Source: a virus | Virus record (IMG/VR): IMGVR_UViG_3300028883_000709 | Span: 1-44,925 of that record | Length of the DNA: 44,925 bases | Strand: one strand, 5' to 3' | Part shown: positions 1 through 9,343 of the stretch, in pieces | How positions within the stretch are numbered: position 1 is the stretch's first letter | Layout: every line of letters begins with the position of its first letter | Notes under the pieces: generated by a model | Told to the model about the DNA's origin: nothing | What the model saw: only the letters and a program-made list of their open reading frames with translations | The model's database searches: none | Program-made: the position numbers and the translations under genes

Positions 1-504
1 GATAAAAATAAGTTAAAATATTTACATGCAACAACAGGTTCTTTAGGACAAGGATTAAGTATTGCAATTGGTCATTCATTAGCTTCTAAATTAAAGAAAA
101 TAAATAACAAGATTTTTTGTATAGTTGGAGATGGTGAACTTCAACAAGGACAAATTTGGGAAGCATTTATGTTAGCTCCTAAATATAAATTAAATAATCT
201 TATTTGTATTATAGATTATAATAAAGGACAGGGAGATGGCCTTGTAAAAGATATATTGGATTTAAAAAATGTTTATGAAAAAATTAAATCTTTTGGATGG
301 TATGTTATAAAAATTGGAACCGATTGTGAATGTGAATTAAAAGATGCATTAGATATTAAAACTAATAAGCCATTATGTATAATAGCTAATACTATTAAAG
401 GAAAGGGCGTATCTTTTATGGAAGGAAATAATGTTTGGCATTCAAAGGCACCAACAGAAGAAGAATATAATAAAGCTAAAAAGGAACTAAATGAAAGCAA
501 CTAG
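1..504 (+). CDS. Transketolase N-terminal (TPP-binding) subunit, 5' truncated
   Basis: The frame is open from base 1, so the true start lies upstream of the window. The visible part begins with ATTGSLGQGLS and continues to GDGELQQGQIWEA, the thiamine-diphosphate/Mg binding motif of transketolase N-terminal halves, followed by a typical core (IIDYNKGQGDG) and the end of the domain (KGKGVSFMEG). The reaction would be ketol (two-carbon) transfer in sugar metabolism. The enzyme is split: the C-terminal half is the next gene, which overlaps this stop by 14 bases, so the two are surely co-translated and form one complex. Split transketolases are common in bacterial surface-polysaccharide clusters, which fits the neighbours. 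An internal ATG at 169 is not a plausible start because conserved residues lie before it. Confidence 0.9.
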   Translation, partial: DKNKLKYLHATTGSLGQGLSIAIGHSLASKLKKINNKIFCIVGDGELQQGQIWEAFMLAPKYKLNNLICIIDYNKGQGDGLVKDILDLKNVYEKIKSFGWYVIKIGTDCECELKDALDIKTNKPLCIIANTIKGKGVSFMEGNNVWHSKAPTEEEYNKAKKELNESN

Positions 505-1408
505 AGATGGATTTGGAGATCAATTATTAGAATCTGCAAAAAGAAATAAAAAAATAATAGGATTAGGAGCAGATTTAGGAAAAGCTACCAGAATAGATAA
601 ATTTGCAGAAAAATATCCTAAAAGATTTTTTGAATGTGGCATAGCAGAAAATAATATGATTGGTATTGCTTCTGGTTTAGCAGCTGAAGGATTTAAACCT
701 TTTATTACATCATTTTCTGCATTTCTAACTGGAAAATATGATACTATTCGTTGCTCTATTGCTTATTCAAATGAACCTGTAATAATTGTAGGTTCACATG
801 GAGGATTAGCTATTGGAAGAGATGGTGTTACTCAAATGGGATTAGAAGATGTTGCTATTATGAGAGCACTTCCAAATATGACTATATTTAATCCAGGAAG
901 TTATATTGAAGCAAGAGCAATAACAAAATATTTATGTGAAGAAAATTTAAAAGGCCCTCATTATTTAAGAATTGGAAGACAGCCGATTAAAGAAATATTT
1001 GATGAAAATTATTATAATTTTATTTTAGATAATGGCATATGTATCAAAAACGGCGATAAAGGTATTGTTTTTACAACTGGATGTATGTTACCAAATGTAA
1101 TAGAAGCTACTAAAAAATTAAATGTTAGAGTAATACATTTTCCTGTTTTAAAACCTTTTCCTAAATACATAATTACACATTATGCAGAATATTATGATAA
1201 AATAATTACAGTTGAAGATCATTCAATAATTGGTGGATTAGGATCTATTGTTGCTGAAGTATTAGCAGAATCAGAATATTCTTCTAGATTATTAAGAATA
1301 GGATTACAGGATCAATTTCCTGAATCTGGTTCACCTGATGATTTATATGATAAATATGGATTAAGTATAGAAAAAATTAGAAAAAAAGTATCTGAATTTA
1401 GTAATTGA
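491..1408 (+). CDS. Transketolase C-terminal subunit
   Basis: This 305-residue protein has the pyrimidine-binding and C-terminal domains of transketolase. GIAENNMIGIASGLAAEG near residue 50 carries the conserved Glu that activates the TPP aminopyrimidine. GRDGVTQMGLEDVAIMRA and the late TVEDHSIIGGLGS motif are typical of the family. It would pair with the preceding N-terminal half as a heterotetramer. The start overlaps the previous gene by 14 bases and the stop is TGA, showing that TGA is a normal stop here. In this context it more likely serves sugar-nucleotide or branched-sugar synthesis than central metabolism; the acceptor sugar is unknown. Confidence 0.92.
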   Translation: MKATRDGFGDQLLESAKRNKKIIGLGADLGKATRIDKFAEKYPKRFFECGIAENNMIGIASGLAAEGFKPFITSFSAFLTGKYDTIRCSIAYSNEPVIIVGSHGGLAIGRDGVTQMGLEDVAIMRALPNMTIFNPGSYIEARAITKYLCEENLKGPHYLRIGRQPIKEIFDENYYNFILDNGICIKNGDKGIVFTTGCMLPNVIEATKKLNVRVIHFPVLKPFPKYIITHYAEYYDKIITVEDHSIIGGLGSIVAEVLAESEYSSRLLRIGLQDQFPESGSPDDLYDKYGLSIEKIRKKVSEFSN

Positions 1409-1414
1409 ACTATT

Positions 1415-2938
1415 ATGAAACTATTAATTTTATTTCCAAATGCAACAAATGTTGCATCTATATGTACAGCAGTACCTATATTAGCAGGTATTGCAAGAAG
1501 TAACAATTGGAAAACAGAATATTTTGATACGTACAATTATAAAAAATCTGAATCTGAAGATAAAAAAGATACAACGGGAGGATTTAAAGCTGGATTTGAA
1601 ATAGAATTAAATCAAAAAGAATTTCATGAAATAATAATAGATTTGCAACATAAAATAGATACATTTAAACCAGATTTAATAGCTATTAGCGCATTATCAC
1701 CAGAGTATGATTTTTTAATGAAGTTTTTTACAAATATAAAAATACCCTTATCAACAAAAACTATAATAGGCGGTATACATGCAACATTTTTACCGGGAGA
1801 AGTTCTTAAAACTAAATTATTTGATTTAATTATTTTAGGAGAAGGAGAAGAAACTTTTTCTGAAATATTACATAATATAGAAAATAATAATGATCTATCT
1901 AATATTAAAGGAACGTATTTTTTTAATAAAATAACTAATGAAATAATTCGTAATCCTAAAAGAATGTTATTATCTGCGGATACATTATGGAATATTAAAA
2001 ATGATTTTTCTTTCTATAATGAAGAATATTTTTTAAGGCCTTTTGACGGAAAACAAATACGAAGAAATGAAATTGAAATTGGGAGAGGTTGTCCTTTTAA
2101 TTGTTCTTATTGTGGAAATAGTGTTTTAAAAGAATTTAATAGAGGATTAGGAAAATATGTTAAAACAAGACCTATTAAATCTTCAATTGAACAAATGAAA
2201 TTTTTAGTTGAAAAGTTTAAAATAGATATTTTTACGTTAACAGATGAATGTTTTTTATCTCATTCAAAGAAATGGCTTAAAGAATTTTTAGATGAATATA
2301 AGATGCATATCAATAAACCTTATCTTATGATGACAAGACCTGAAACTGTAACAAAAGAAAAAATAGAACTCTTATTAAGTTATAACATTCCTTTTCAAGC
2401 TAGTATAGGTGTAGAATCTGGTTCTGAAAGAATACTAGTAGAAGTATGTAATAGATCATGTACTCCTGATAAAGTTTTACGAGGATTTAAAATTTTAAAT
2501 AAGTATAAAATAAGAACTAACGCATTTTTTATTATAGGATTTCCATATGAAACAAGAGAAGATACATTTAAAACTGTTGAACTATGTAGAAAGATAAAAC
2601 CCTCTGTTGCTTCAGTTTCAATATTTCAACCATATCCAGGACAGAAATTAACTCAAGATTCTCTAAATAGTAATTTTATTAAAAAATATGTTATACCCGG
2701 ATCTTTTGTAGATGATTCATTATTGAATATGCCAAAACCGTATTTATCTAATAAAGAAATAAAGAATCTTTGGAGAGTCTTTATGTTATATTCAATGTTA
2801 CCAAAAAAATATTATAAAGAAATAGAAAAATGTGAATATGATTATGAAAATAATAAAGAATTATATAATAAACTATTAAAAATACGATGGAACAACTATG
2901 ATTGGAGTGAGAAAAAAGGAGACATTAAATTAATATAA
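1415..2938 (+). CDS. B12-binding-domain radical SAM protein (copy 1)
   Basis: This 507-residue protein has a cobalamin-binding-like Rossmann N-terminus (about 1-190; note GGIHATFLPGEV and LGEGEETF, typical of these enzymes) and a radical SAM core with the cluster motif GRGCPFNCSYCG, Cys 226, 230 and 233 binding the [4Fe-4S]. Members of this class methylate unreactive carbons, rearrange or cyclise substrates. It starts 6 bases after the transketolase stop. The substrate cannot be read from sequence; context suggests a sugar or lipid-linked intermediate. The gene at 3311 is a diverged paralogue of the same length and layout. The canonical DxHxxG cobalamin motif is not evident, so true B12 binding is uncertain. 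Confidence 0.85.
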   Translation: MKLLILFPNATNVASICTAVPILAGIARSNNWKTEYFDTYNYKKSESEDKKDTTGGFKAGFEIELNQKEFHEIIIDLQHKIDTFKPDLIAISALSPEYDFLMKFFTNIKIPLSTKTIIGGIHATFLPGEVLKTKLFDLIILGEGEETFSEILHNIENNNDLSNIKGTYFFNKITNEIIRNPKRMLLSADTLWNIKNDFSFYNEEYFLRPFDGKQIRRNEIEIGRGCPFNCSYCGNSVLKEFNRGLGKYVKTRPIKSSIEQMKFLVEKFKIDIFTLTDECFLSHSKKWLKEFLDEYKMHINKPYLMMTRPETVTKEKIELLLSYNIPFQASIGVESGSERILVEVCNRSCTPDKVLRGFKILNKYKIRTNAFFIIGFPYETREDTFKTVELCRKIKPSVASVSIFQPYPGQKLTQDSLNSNFIKKYVIPGSFVDDSLLNMPKPYLSNKEIKNLWRVFMLYSMLPKKYYKEIEKCEYDYENNKELYNKLLKIRWNNYDWSEKKGDIKLI

Positions 2939-2958
2939 ATTAAAAATATTATAAAGAA

Positions 2959-3309
2959 ATGAAAAAAACAATATTTTTAGATATTGACGGGTGTATATTT
3001 AAACATAAAGGAAATTTATCAACACAAATATTAGAACCCGAAGAATTATTACCCGGAGTTTTAGAAAAAATAAATAAATGGGATGCTGATGGGCATAAAA
3101 TAATTCTTGTTACAGGAAGAAAAGAATCTTTAAGAAGTTTTACAGAAAAACAATTATTAAAACACGGTATTTATTATGATGATTTAATTATGGGTGTTAA
3201 TCGTGGAGAAAGAATAATTATAAACGATAAAAAACCAACAAATGATATGACAGTAGCCAGAGCAATTCAAATTCCAAGAAATGAAGGTTTAATAAATGTA
3301 TATATTTAA
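2959..3309 (+). CDS. Small HAD-superfamily phosphatase
   Basis: This 116-residue protein begins FLDIDGCIF, the HAD motif I DxD (Asp 8 nucleophile, Asp 10 acid/base). VTGRKESLR is motif II, and INDKKPTND near the end supplies the later Lys/Asp motif. There is no cap domain, so the substrate is probably a small sugar phosphate. Proteins with the same LLPGVLEKINKWD..GHKIILVTGR pattern occur in capsule and LPS clusters. It sits between two radical SAM paralogues within one operon. Substrate specificity is not deducible. Confidence 0.8.
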   Translation: MKKTIFLDIDGCIFKHKGNLSTQILEPEELLPGVLEKINKWDADGHKIILVTGRKESLRSFTEKQLLKHGIYYDDLIMGVNRGERIIINDKKPTNDMTVARAIQIPRNEGLINVYI

Positions 3310-3310
3310 A

Positions 3311-4822
3311 ATGAAGAAAGATTTTAAAATATTATTATTATATCCGTCTGAAACATTATCAGGAATTGCGCCAAGTAATTTGGCTATTCTTTCTGCATGT
3401 TTAAAACAAGACGGGTTTTCTACAAAGTTATTTGATTGTGGTTTATATAGAAGTACTTCAACAATAACACAAGATACTGTACGTTCAAAATTAGGCCATG
3501 TTAAATTAACTAACATTGATGATCTAATTCAATGTAAAGAAACCGATATATATCAAGATTTCATTAAAATGATAGAAGAATATAAACCAGATTTAATAGG
3601 TATTACATTAATTGATAGTACTATAAGATATGGCTTATCTTTTATAGAAAAAATTAAAGATAAAAAAATACCAGTTATTGTTGGAGGTGTAGGACCAACA
3701 TTTTTATATGAAAAAATTTTTAAAACAGATTTAGTAGATTATATTTGTATTGGAGAAGGAGAAGAAGCTATAGTAGAATTGTGTAATAAAATGTATAATA
3801 ATGAAGATTGTACTAATATAAGGAATATTTATACAAGAGACAAAGATAAAAATATAATAAAAAATTCATTACGTTCATTTATAGATCTTAATAAATTACC
3901 AATACCCGATTTTTCTATATATGAAGATTCTAGAATTTATAGACCATTTATGGGAGAAGTAATGAGAATGATTCAAATAGATATAGATAGAGGATGTCCT
4001 TTTGCATGTACATATTGTGCAGCGCCAAGTTTAAGAGATAATTTTAAAAATTATCATTGTGGAATTTATTATAGAACTAAAGATATAGATAGAATATTTA
4101 AAGAAATTAAATTTTTAATTAAAGAATATAATTTAAATTTTGTTTGGATAAGTTCAGAAACATTTATGGCTCTTTCAGATAAGAAATTTAGAGAATTTGC
4201 CGAAAGATATAAAAAGGAAATTAATTTACCAATGTGGTGTCAAAGTAGATTAGATAAATTTACAGATGAAAAAACTCGATTATTATCAGAAATGAAATGT
4301 AAAAATATTTCTGTTGGATTAGAACATGGATCAGAAGAAATAAGAAAACAAATATTAAATAAACACATAACAAATGAAACAATTATAGATGCAGTTAAAT
4401 TAATGAAAAAATATAACATCTTTCCAACATTTAATAATATGATAGGACTTCCAGATGAAACAAGAGAGAATATATTTGAAACTGTGGAATTAAATAGAAA
4501 ACTTTCAAAAATTTTAAATAAAAAACATAATACAAATGTATTTACTTTTATACCTTTTTCCGGAACTAAATTAAGAAGAATAGCCATTGAAAAAGGATAT
4601 ATTGAAAAAAATGATGAAGTTCCTTTAAGTTGGTATACAGAAAGTACATTAACAATGCCATCTATTTCAAAAAAAGAATTAGCAGGATTAGAAAAAACTT
4701 TAACATTATATATTTTTTTACCAAAAAAATATTGGCCTGAAATTAAAATAGCAGAACAGAATAATGAAAAAGGACAACAAAAATTTAATGAATTAATGGA
4801 AATACTTAAAGAATATAAGTAA
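3311..4822 (+). CDS. B12-binding-domain radical SAM protein (copy 2)
   Basis: Taken from the ATG at 3311, two bases after the HAD stop, this is 503 residues; an in-frame ATG at 3296 would overlap the previous gene and adds only MYIFK. The N-terminal half has the GGVGPTFLYEK and IGEGEEAIVEL patterns of cobalamin-binding radical SAM proteins. The cluster motif is DRGCPFACTYCAAPS with Cys 229, 233 and 236. The C-terminal half has the TIM-barrel signatures SVGLEHGSEEIRK and GLPDETREN. It shares layout and many local motifs with the 1415-2938 protein, so the pair arose by an old duplication or joint acquisition. Probable role: methylation or rearrangement of a glycan or lipid precursor. Confidence 0.85.
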   Translation: MKKDFKILLLYPSETLSGIAPSNLAILSACLKQDGFSTKLFDCGLYRSTSTITQDTVRSKLGHVKLTNIDDLIQCKETDIYQDFIKMIEEYKPDLIGITLIDSTIRYGLSFIEKIKDKKIPVIVGGVGPTFLYEKIFKTDLVDYICIGEGEEAIVELCNKMYNNEDCTNIRNIYTRDKDKNIIKNSLRSFIDLNKLPIPDFSIYEDSRIYRPFMGEVMRMIQIDIDRGCPFACTYCAAPSLRDNFKNYHCGIYYRTKDIDRIFKEIKFLIKEYNLNFVWISSETFMALSDKKFREFAERYKKEINLPMWCQSRLDKFTDEKTRLLSEMKCKNISVGLEHGSEEIRKQILNKHITNETIIDAVKLMKKYNIFPTFNNMIGLPDETRENIFETVELNRKLSKILNKKHNTNVFTFIPFSGTKLRRIAIEKGYIEKNDEVPLSWYTESTLTMPSISKKELAGLEKTLTLYIFLPKKYWPEIKIAEQNNEKGQQKFNELMEILKEYK

Positions 4823-5952
4823 TGTTATATCAAGAGAGAAAAAAAAGTATATTAACAAATGGAAAATTAGAAGAACTACATTCTATTAAAAAATTTCCTG
4901 TTTTTATAGGCGCAACAAAAAAACCTTTTAAAACTGACACGTTTTCAGATTTAACTTTTGATATTTGTAAAGAAACAGGAATTATTCAATTAAGAAATTT
5001 AATAGATCCAAATATTGTATATTCCGAATTTCATTCAGAAAGTTTAGGAAAAATTTGGGAAGATCATCATAATTTATTAGCTAAATTAATTTCAAAATAT
5101 TCAGATAATAAAGCAATATTAGAAATAGGAGGCTCTGATTCACGTTTAGCATTAAAAACATTAAATATAAATAAAAAAATTAATAAATGGGATATTATTG
5201 AACCAAATATTAAAAATAGAATTAATCATAAAAAAATTTCATATATTGAAGATTTTTTTGATGTTAAAAAAATTAAATCAACATATAATTTAATCATTCA
5301 TTCTCATGTTCTAGAACATGCATATGATCCACATATATTTTTAGATAATATAAAAAGTTGTATTGAAGATGGTGATTATCATATTTTTTCAGTACCAAAT
5401 TTATATGAATCACTAAAAAATAAATATGTAAATACATTAAATTTTGAACATACATTATTTTTAACAGAAGAAATTATAGATTATCTTTTATCTTGTAAAA
5501 ATTTTGAAATAGTTGAAAAAGAATATTATAAGAATCAAAGTATTTTCTATGTTACTAAAAAGAACAAATTGATAAAGCCTATTAAATTAAAAAATAATTA
5601 TAAGAAATATAAAAAATTATATTTAAAATTTTTGAATTATTATTTAAATTTTGTAAAAAGAGCTAATAAAAAAATAGAAAAGCATAAAGGAGATATTTAT
5701 TTATTTGGTGGACATGTATTTTCTCAATATCTAATAACCTTAGGATTAAATTATTCTAAAATTAAATATGTGTTAGATAATTCTAAACTTAAAAATGGAA
5801 AAAGATTATATGGATCTAAATTAATAATTAAATATCCCCAAGAAGTAAAGTTAGATGAAAATAGTTTAATTATACTTAAAGTAGGACAATATAGAGACGA
5901 GATTAAAACTAAGTTAATAAATATCAATAAAAATATTGGATTTATAGAATAA
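4822..5952 (+). CDS. SAM-dependent C-methyltransferase-like protein
   Basis: This 376-residue protein has the class I SAM motif ILEIGGSDSRLA near residue 95 and HSHVLEHAYDP about 60 residues later, a common post-motif in sugar methyltransferases. The segment VYSEFHSESLGKIWEDHH before motif I and a C-terminal Rossmann-like part (IYLFGGHVFSQYLITLG, then VLDNSKLKNGKRLYG) match the layout of sugar C-methyltransferases with a Methyltransf_14-type tail. The zinc-binding cysteines of classical members are not evident. The start overlaps the preceding stop (TAATG), so it is translationally coupled. Likely target: a deoxysugar made by this operon. Confidence 0.75.
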   Translation: MLYQERKKSILTNGKLEELHSIKKFPVFIGATKKPFKTDTFSDLTFDICKETGIIQLRNLIDPNIVYSEFHSESLGKIWEDHHNLLAKLISKYSDNKAILEIGGSDSRLALKTLNINKKINKWDIIEPNIKNRINHKKISYIEDFFDVKKIKSTYNLIIHSHVLEHAYDPHIFLDNIKSCIEDGDYHIFSVPNLYESLKNKYVNTLNFEHTLFLTEEIIDYLLSCKNFEIVEKEYYKNQSIFYVTKKNKLIKPIKLKNNYKKYKKLYLKFLNYYLNFVKRANKKIEKHKGDIYLFGGHVFSQYLITLGLNYSKIKYVLDNSKLKNGKRLYGSKLIIKYPQEVKLDENSLIILKVGQYRDEIKTKLININKNIGFIE

Positions 5953-5956
5953 TAAG

Positions 5957-6592
5957 ATGATTGTAATATCGACTTATAACGGACAAGATTATTTACCTCA
6001 TTTATTAAAAGATATTAAAGAATTTAATATATCAAATGACAAAATATGTATAGTAGATGACAAATCTACAGATATGCTATTTGTTAAGTATTTAGTTGAT
6101 TTAAAAAAAGATGGATATAATATTTTATGTAATCCAGTAGTATCATATGAATTAGGAGCACTTAAATATGCTCATGATAATTTAAAAGATGATGTATGGT
6201 ATTCAATGCAAGATAGCATAAGATTAAAATATAACATATTTGATGAAATAAGACCAAAATTGACAAATAAAAACATGTATACCTTTTTGACATTTGCTCC
6301 AGGAATATATGATAATATGGATGATCGTACATTTTTAACATTACATTATGGAACACTGCATTATTCAAAAGGTATATTTACAAATAGTATATTTGCTTTA
6401 GATGAAGTAATACAAAGGGTTAAAAATGATTGGTATATACCCAAAAATAAAATAGAAGCAGCGGGTTCAGAACGAGGAATAAGTGTTGTTTTTGAACGTC
6501 ATGGCATTGAAATAAATAGTTTAGGCATATATGATCCTCCAAAAACTTCTGATCCAAATGGATATCCATTTTTTTATAAGATATATCGATAG
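5957..6592 (+). CDS. GT2-like glycosyltransferase (tandem copy 1)
   Basis: This 211-residue protein starts MIVISTYNGQDYLPHLLKDI and continues to ICIVDDKSTD, the nucleotide-sugar binding start of GT-A fold family 2 enzymes. The C-terminal end (GIYDPPKTSDPNGYPFFYK) is shared with the next gene. The protein is short for GT2 and has no clear DxD, so it could be a minimal transferase or an inactive relative. It starts 5 bases after the methyltransferase stop. Confidence 0.65.
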   Translation: MIVISTYNGQDYLPHLLKDIKEFNISNDKICIVDDKSTDMLFVKYLVDLKKDGYNILCNPVVSYELGALKYAHDNLKDDVWYSMQDSIRLKYNIFDEIRPKLTNKNMYTFLTFAPGIYDNMDDRTFLTLHYGTLHYSKGIFTNSIFALDEVIQRVKNDWYIPKNKIEAAGSERGISVVFERHGIEINSLGIYDPPKTSDPNGYPFFYKIYR

Positions 6593-6609
6593 AAATTAAA
6601 ATAAAAAAT

Positions 6610-7266
6610 ATGAAAAAGTTAGTAGTAACAACAACTTATAATGGAAAAGATTTATTAAAAAATCTTATTTCAGATATTAACTCATTTGGAATTAAAAATG
6701 AAGAAATTTGTATAGTAGATAATAAATCAACAGATGAAGAACATTTAAAATATTTAGAAGAACTTAAAAACAATGACTATGTTGTTTTATATAATACATA
6801 TGGAGGATTTAATATCGGCGGATATAAATATGCACTTGATAATTTAAAAGCAGATGTTTGGTTTTGTATGCAAGATAGTATAAGAATAAAACAAGATATT
6901 TTTTCATATATAATTCCAAAACTTACAGATAATAATGTATATACATTATTAACATTTCCTTCTGGATTATATGACGATCGTAATGATATAACATTTTTAT
7001 CGATACACTATGGAACTTCAACATACTCAGCTGGTTGTTTTCCACATGCATATTTTGCTAAAGATAGTGTTTTACAGAAAGTTAAAAATGAATGGGTGAT
7101 TCCTCGGAATAAAATAGAAGCGTGTGGAATGGAAAGGGGAGCTCCAGTAGTTTTTGATAAATATGGAATAAAAATACACGGGTTAGGAGTTTATGATCCA
7201 CCAAAAACAGGAGATCCAAATGGATATCCATTCTTTTATAAAATTTATGGAGGAAGAGCACATTAA
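6610..7266 (+). CDS. GT2-like glycosyltransferase (tandem copy 2)
   Basis: This 218-residue protein is a clear tandem duplicate of 5957-6592: both share TYNG near the start, CIVD.KSTD, a WF/YS.MQDSIR block in the middle, NKIEA.G.ERG, and DPPKT.DPNGYPFFYKIY at the end. The two copies have diverged elsewhere, so they probably act on different acceptors or add sequential sugars. The gene overlaps the next one by one base. Confidence 0.65.
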   Translation: MKKLVVTTTYNGKDLLKNLISDINSFGIKNEEICIVDNKSTDEEHLKYLEELKNNDYVVLYNTYGGFNIGGYKYALDNLKADVWFCMQDSIRIKQDIFSYIIPKLTDNNVYTLLTFPSGLYDDRNDITFLSIHYGTSTYSAGCFPHAYFAKDSVLQKVKNEWVIPRNKIEACGMERGAPVVFDKYGIKIHGLGVYDPPKTGDPNGYPFFYKIYGGRAH

Positions 7267-7886
7267 TGAAATATTCAATAATCATACCTTCTAATAATTT
7301 CAAATTAGCAGAAAAAGCTAAAGAATGTTTAATAGGATTTCCTATTAAGATTTTTGATGGAACTAATTATCCTTCATATGCAAAATTAATTAATGATTGT
7401 ATAATAGATGCTGATGAAGAAATAGTAATTATAGTTAATCATAAATTAAGACCTAATGCTATGCATATATATAAAATGATTGAATTAATACATAAGAAAT
7501 ATGGTTTAGTATGTATGAGAAATTTTCATTTCTATGGATTTAAAAAAGATTTAATAAGAAAAATAGGATTTTTTGATGAAAGATATATAGGTGGAGGGTG
7601 TGAAGATGCAGATTTAATAAGAAGATTAATAGAAAATAATATTGGATGGTATGATTCTGTAGAAGTTCCAGTATTAAGTATTCATTCTACATGGGATCAA
7701 ACAAAGGCATATGATTTTTTCTATAAAAAATGGAAAGATGGAAAATTAGAAAGATTAATACCAGATGAAAAATATGATTATGATATAGGAGAATATAAAG
7801 GAGCAAATTTTTTAGGATTAGAACATACAATATTATCAAAAACTAATAGAGATTATTTTAATTCTATAGAATTTAAATTTAAATAA
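7266..7886 (+). CDS. GT-A fold glycosyltransferase
   Basis: This 206-residue protein has a truncated GT2-like start (KYSIIIPSNNF) and the strong C-terminal motif GFFDERYIGGGCEDADLIRR, the acceptor-side ED pair seen in galactosyl- and N-acetylgalactosaminyl-transferase C-terminal domains (GWGxEDxDL type). The acidic pair Glu-Asp is the probable catalytic base region. It is compact but complete in layout. It lies between the tandem GT2 genes and the exostosin-like gene, with 0 to 2 base spacing. Confidence 0.7.
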   Translation: MKYSIIIPSNNFKLAEKAKECLIGFPIKIFDGTNYPSYAKLINDCIIDADEEIVIIVNHKLRPNAMHIYKMIELIHKKYGLVCMRNFHFYGFKKDLIRKIGFFDERYIGGGCEDADLIRRLIENNIGWYDSVEVPVLSIHSTWDQTKAYDFFYKKWKDGKLERLIPDEKYDYDIGEYKGANFLGLEHTILSKTNRDYFNSIEFKFK

Positions 7887-7887
7887 T

Positions 7888-8772
7888 ATGTTAGATTATA
7901 TAAATACTAATACATTTAGAGATTTTGCTGATTTTAAAATAATATTTGAAGGAGATTTTTCAGATTCTATTTTACAACGAAACGCAATTATTTATTGTAA
8001 AACAGATAGAATTCCATATTTATTTCCTAAACTTGAATTATCTAATAGAAAATATATTTTAATTACACATGCTTCAGATTTTCCTATTAATGAACGTGTA
8101 TTTAATCTTAGGCCTTCTTGTATCAAAAAATGGTATGCAGAAAATGCTACATTTAATCATCCTGATCTAATAACAATACCCATAGGTTTAACACCAAATA
8201 AAGGATATGACAAAACTATTTTAGATTTAAGTTGGTTTATAGATAATATAGAATTGCTAAGAAAAAATAAAAAAGATTTTGAAACATTATATTGCAATTG
8301 GACTACAAGAAATTATCCTTCTATAAGATCTCATGTTTTAGAAAAATTAGATAAAAATAATATAAGATATTTTTGGGATTTTAAATTTCCTAATAACATA
8401 GATCAATTAATTCAAGATAAAATAAAAGAAATTGAACAAGGAAAATCAACTAAAGAAGAATTAAATAAATTAGTAAGATATTATGAATATTGTGAAAATA
8501 TGTCTAAACATAAATTTGTAGTTTCTCCTAGAGGTAATGGAGAAGATACACATAGAACATGGGAAGCTCTTTATATGGGTTGTTTCCCAATAGTATTAAA
8601 AAGTAATATATTTAATGAGTACAAAGACGATCTTCCTATTATACAAGTTAATGATTATTCTGAAGTTACATATGATTTATTACTTTCATATTTAAATAAA
8701 GAATATAATTATGAAAAATTGTATATGTCTTATTGGAAAAATAGAATAATAAAAGAATTTAAACAATTATAA
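7888..8772 (+). CDS. Exostosin-like glycosyltransferase
   Basis: This 294-residue protein carries KFVVSPRGNGEDTHRTWEAL followed by YMGCFPIVLKSN, the signature of the exostosin (GT47-like) C-terminal domain that binds the nucleotide sugar. The N-terminal half is less conserved. Such proteins are common in phage, cyanobacterial and algal glycan clusters. It follows the preceding gene by one base. Confidence 0.75.
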   Translation: MLDYINTNTFRDFADFKIIFEGDFSDSILQRNAIIYCKTDRIPYLFPKLELSNRKYILITHASDFPINERVFNLRPSCIKKWYAENATFNHPDLITIPIGLTPNKGYDKTILDLSWFIDNIELLRKNKKDFETLYCNWTTRNYPSIRSHVLEKLDKNNIRYFWDFKFPNNIDQLIQDKIKEIEQGKSTKEELNKLVRYYEYCENMSKHKFVVSPRGNGEDTHRTWEALYMGCFPIVLKSNIFNEYKDDLPIIQVNDYSEVTYDLLLSYLNKEYNYEKLYMSYWKNRIIKEFKQL

Positions 8773-8795
8773 ATATATAAATAAATATAACAATT

Positions 8796-9341
8796 ATGTA
8801 TTGCGATAGTATAGAAGGAGCGTTTACATTTAAAGGATTTTATAACGCTATAATTAATAAATTTGATAACGGTATATTTGTAGAAATAGGCACGTATAAA
8901 GGAGCATCTATAATGTTCTTAGCAGAAAAGATTAAAGATTTAAATAAGAACATTAAACTATATGGCATTGATACATTTGAAGGTTCTATAGAACATCAAG
9001 AAGACCCGGAAGTAAAGGCTGGAAAATTATATGAAGTATATCTTAAAAATATAGATCCTTTAAAGGATTATATTATTACTATTAAAGGAAATAGTAAAGA
9101 AGTTTATAAACAATTTGAAGATGAAAGTATTGATTTTTTATTTATAGATGCTGATCATGCATATGAATCAGTTAAAAAAGATCTTGAATTATGGTTTCCA
9201 AAAATTAAAATTGGAGGTATAATCTCAGGTCATGACTATTTATGGATAGACGGAAGAGTTAAAAGAAGCGTAGATGAATTTTTTGCTCCACGTATTGTTA
9301 ATAAAGGAGTTGGAGATGTTTGGTATATAACTAAAAAATAA
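8796..9341 (+). CDS. Class I SAM methyltransferase (Methyltransf_24-like)
   Basis: This 181-residue protein has FVEIGTYKGASIMFLA (SAM motif I, Glu-Ile-Gly), YGIDTFEGS (motif II acidic residue) and DFLFIDADHAYESVKKDL, the IDADHxYxxVxxDL block typical of the Methyltransf_24/TylF-like group of sugar O-methyltransferases. GGIISGHDYLW follows. It likely O-methylates a sugar of the glycan assembled by the operon. Confidence 0.8.
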   Translation: MYCDSIEGAFTFKGFYNAIINKFDNGIFVEIGTYKGASIMFLAEKIKDLNKNIKLYGIDTFEGSIEHQEDPEVKAGKLYEVYLKNIDPLKDYIITIKGNSKEVYKQFEDESIDFLFIDADHAYESVKKDLELWFPKIKIGGIISGHDYLWIDGRVKRSVDEFFAPRIVNKGVGDVWYITKK

Positions 9342-9343
9342 AA

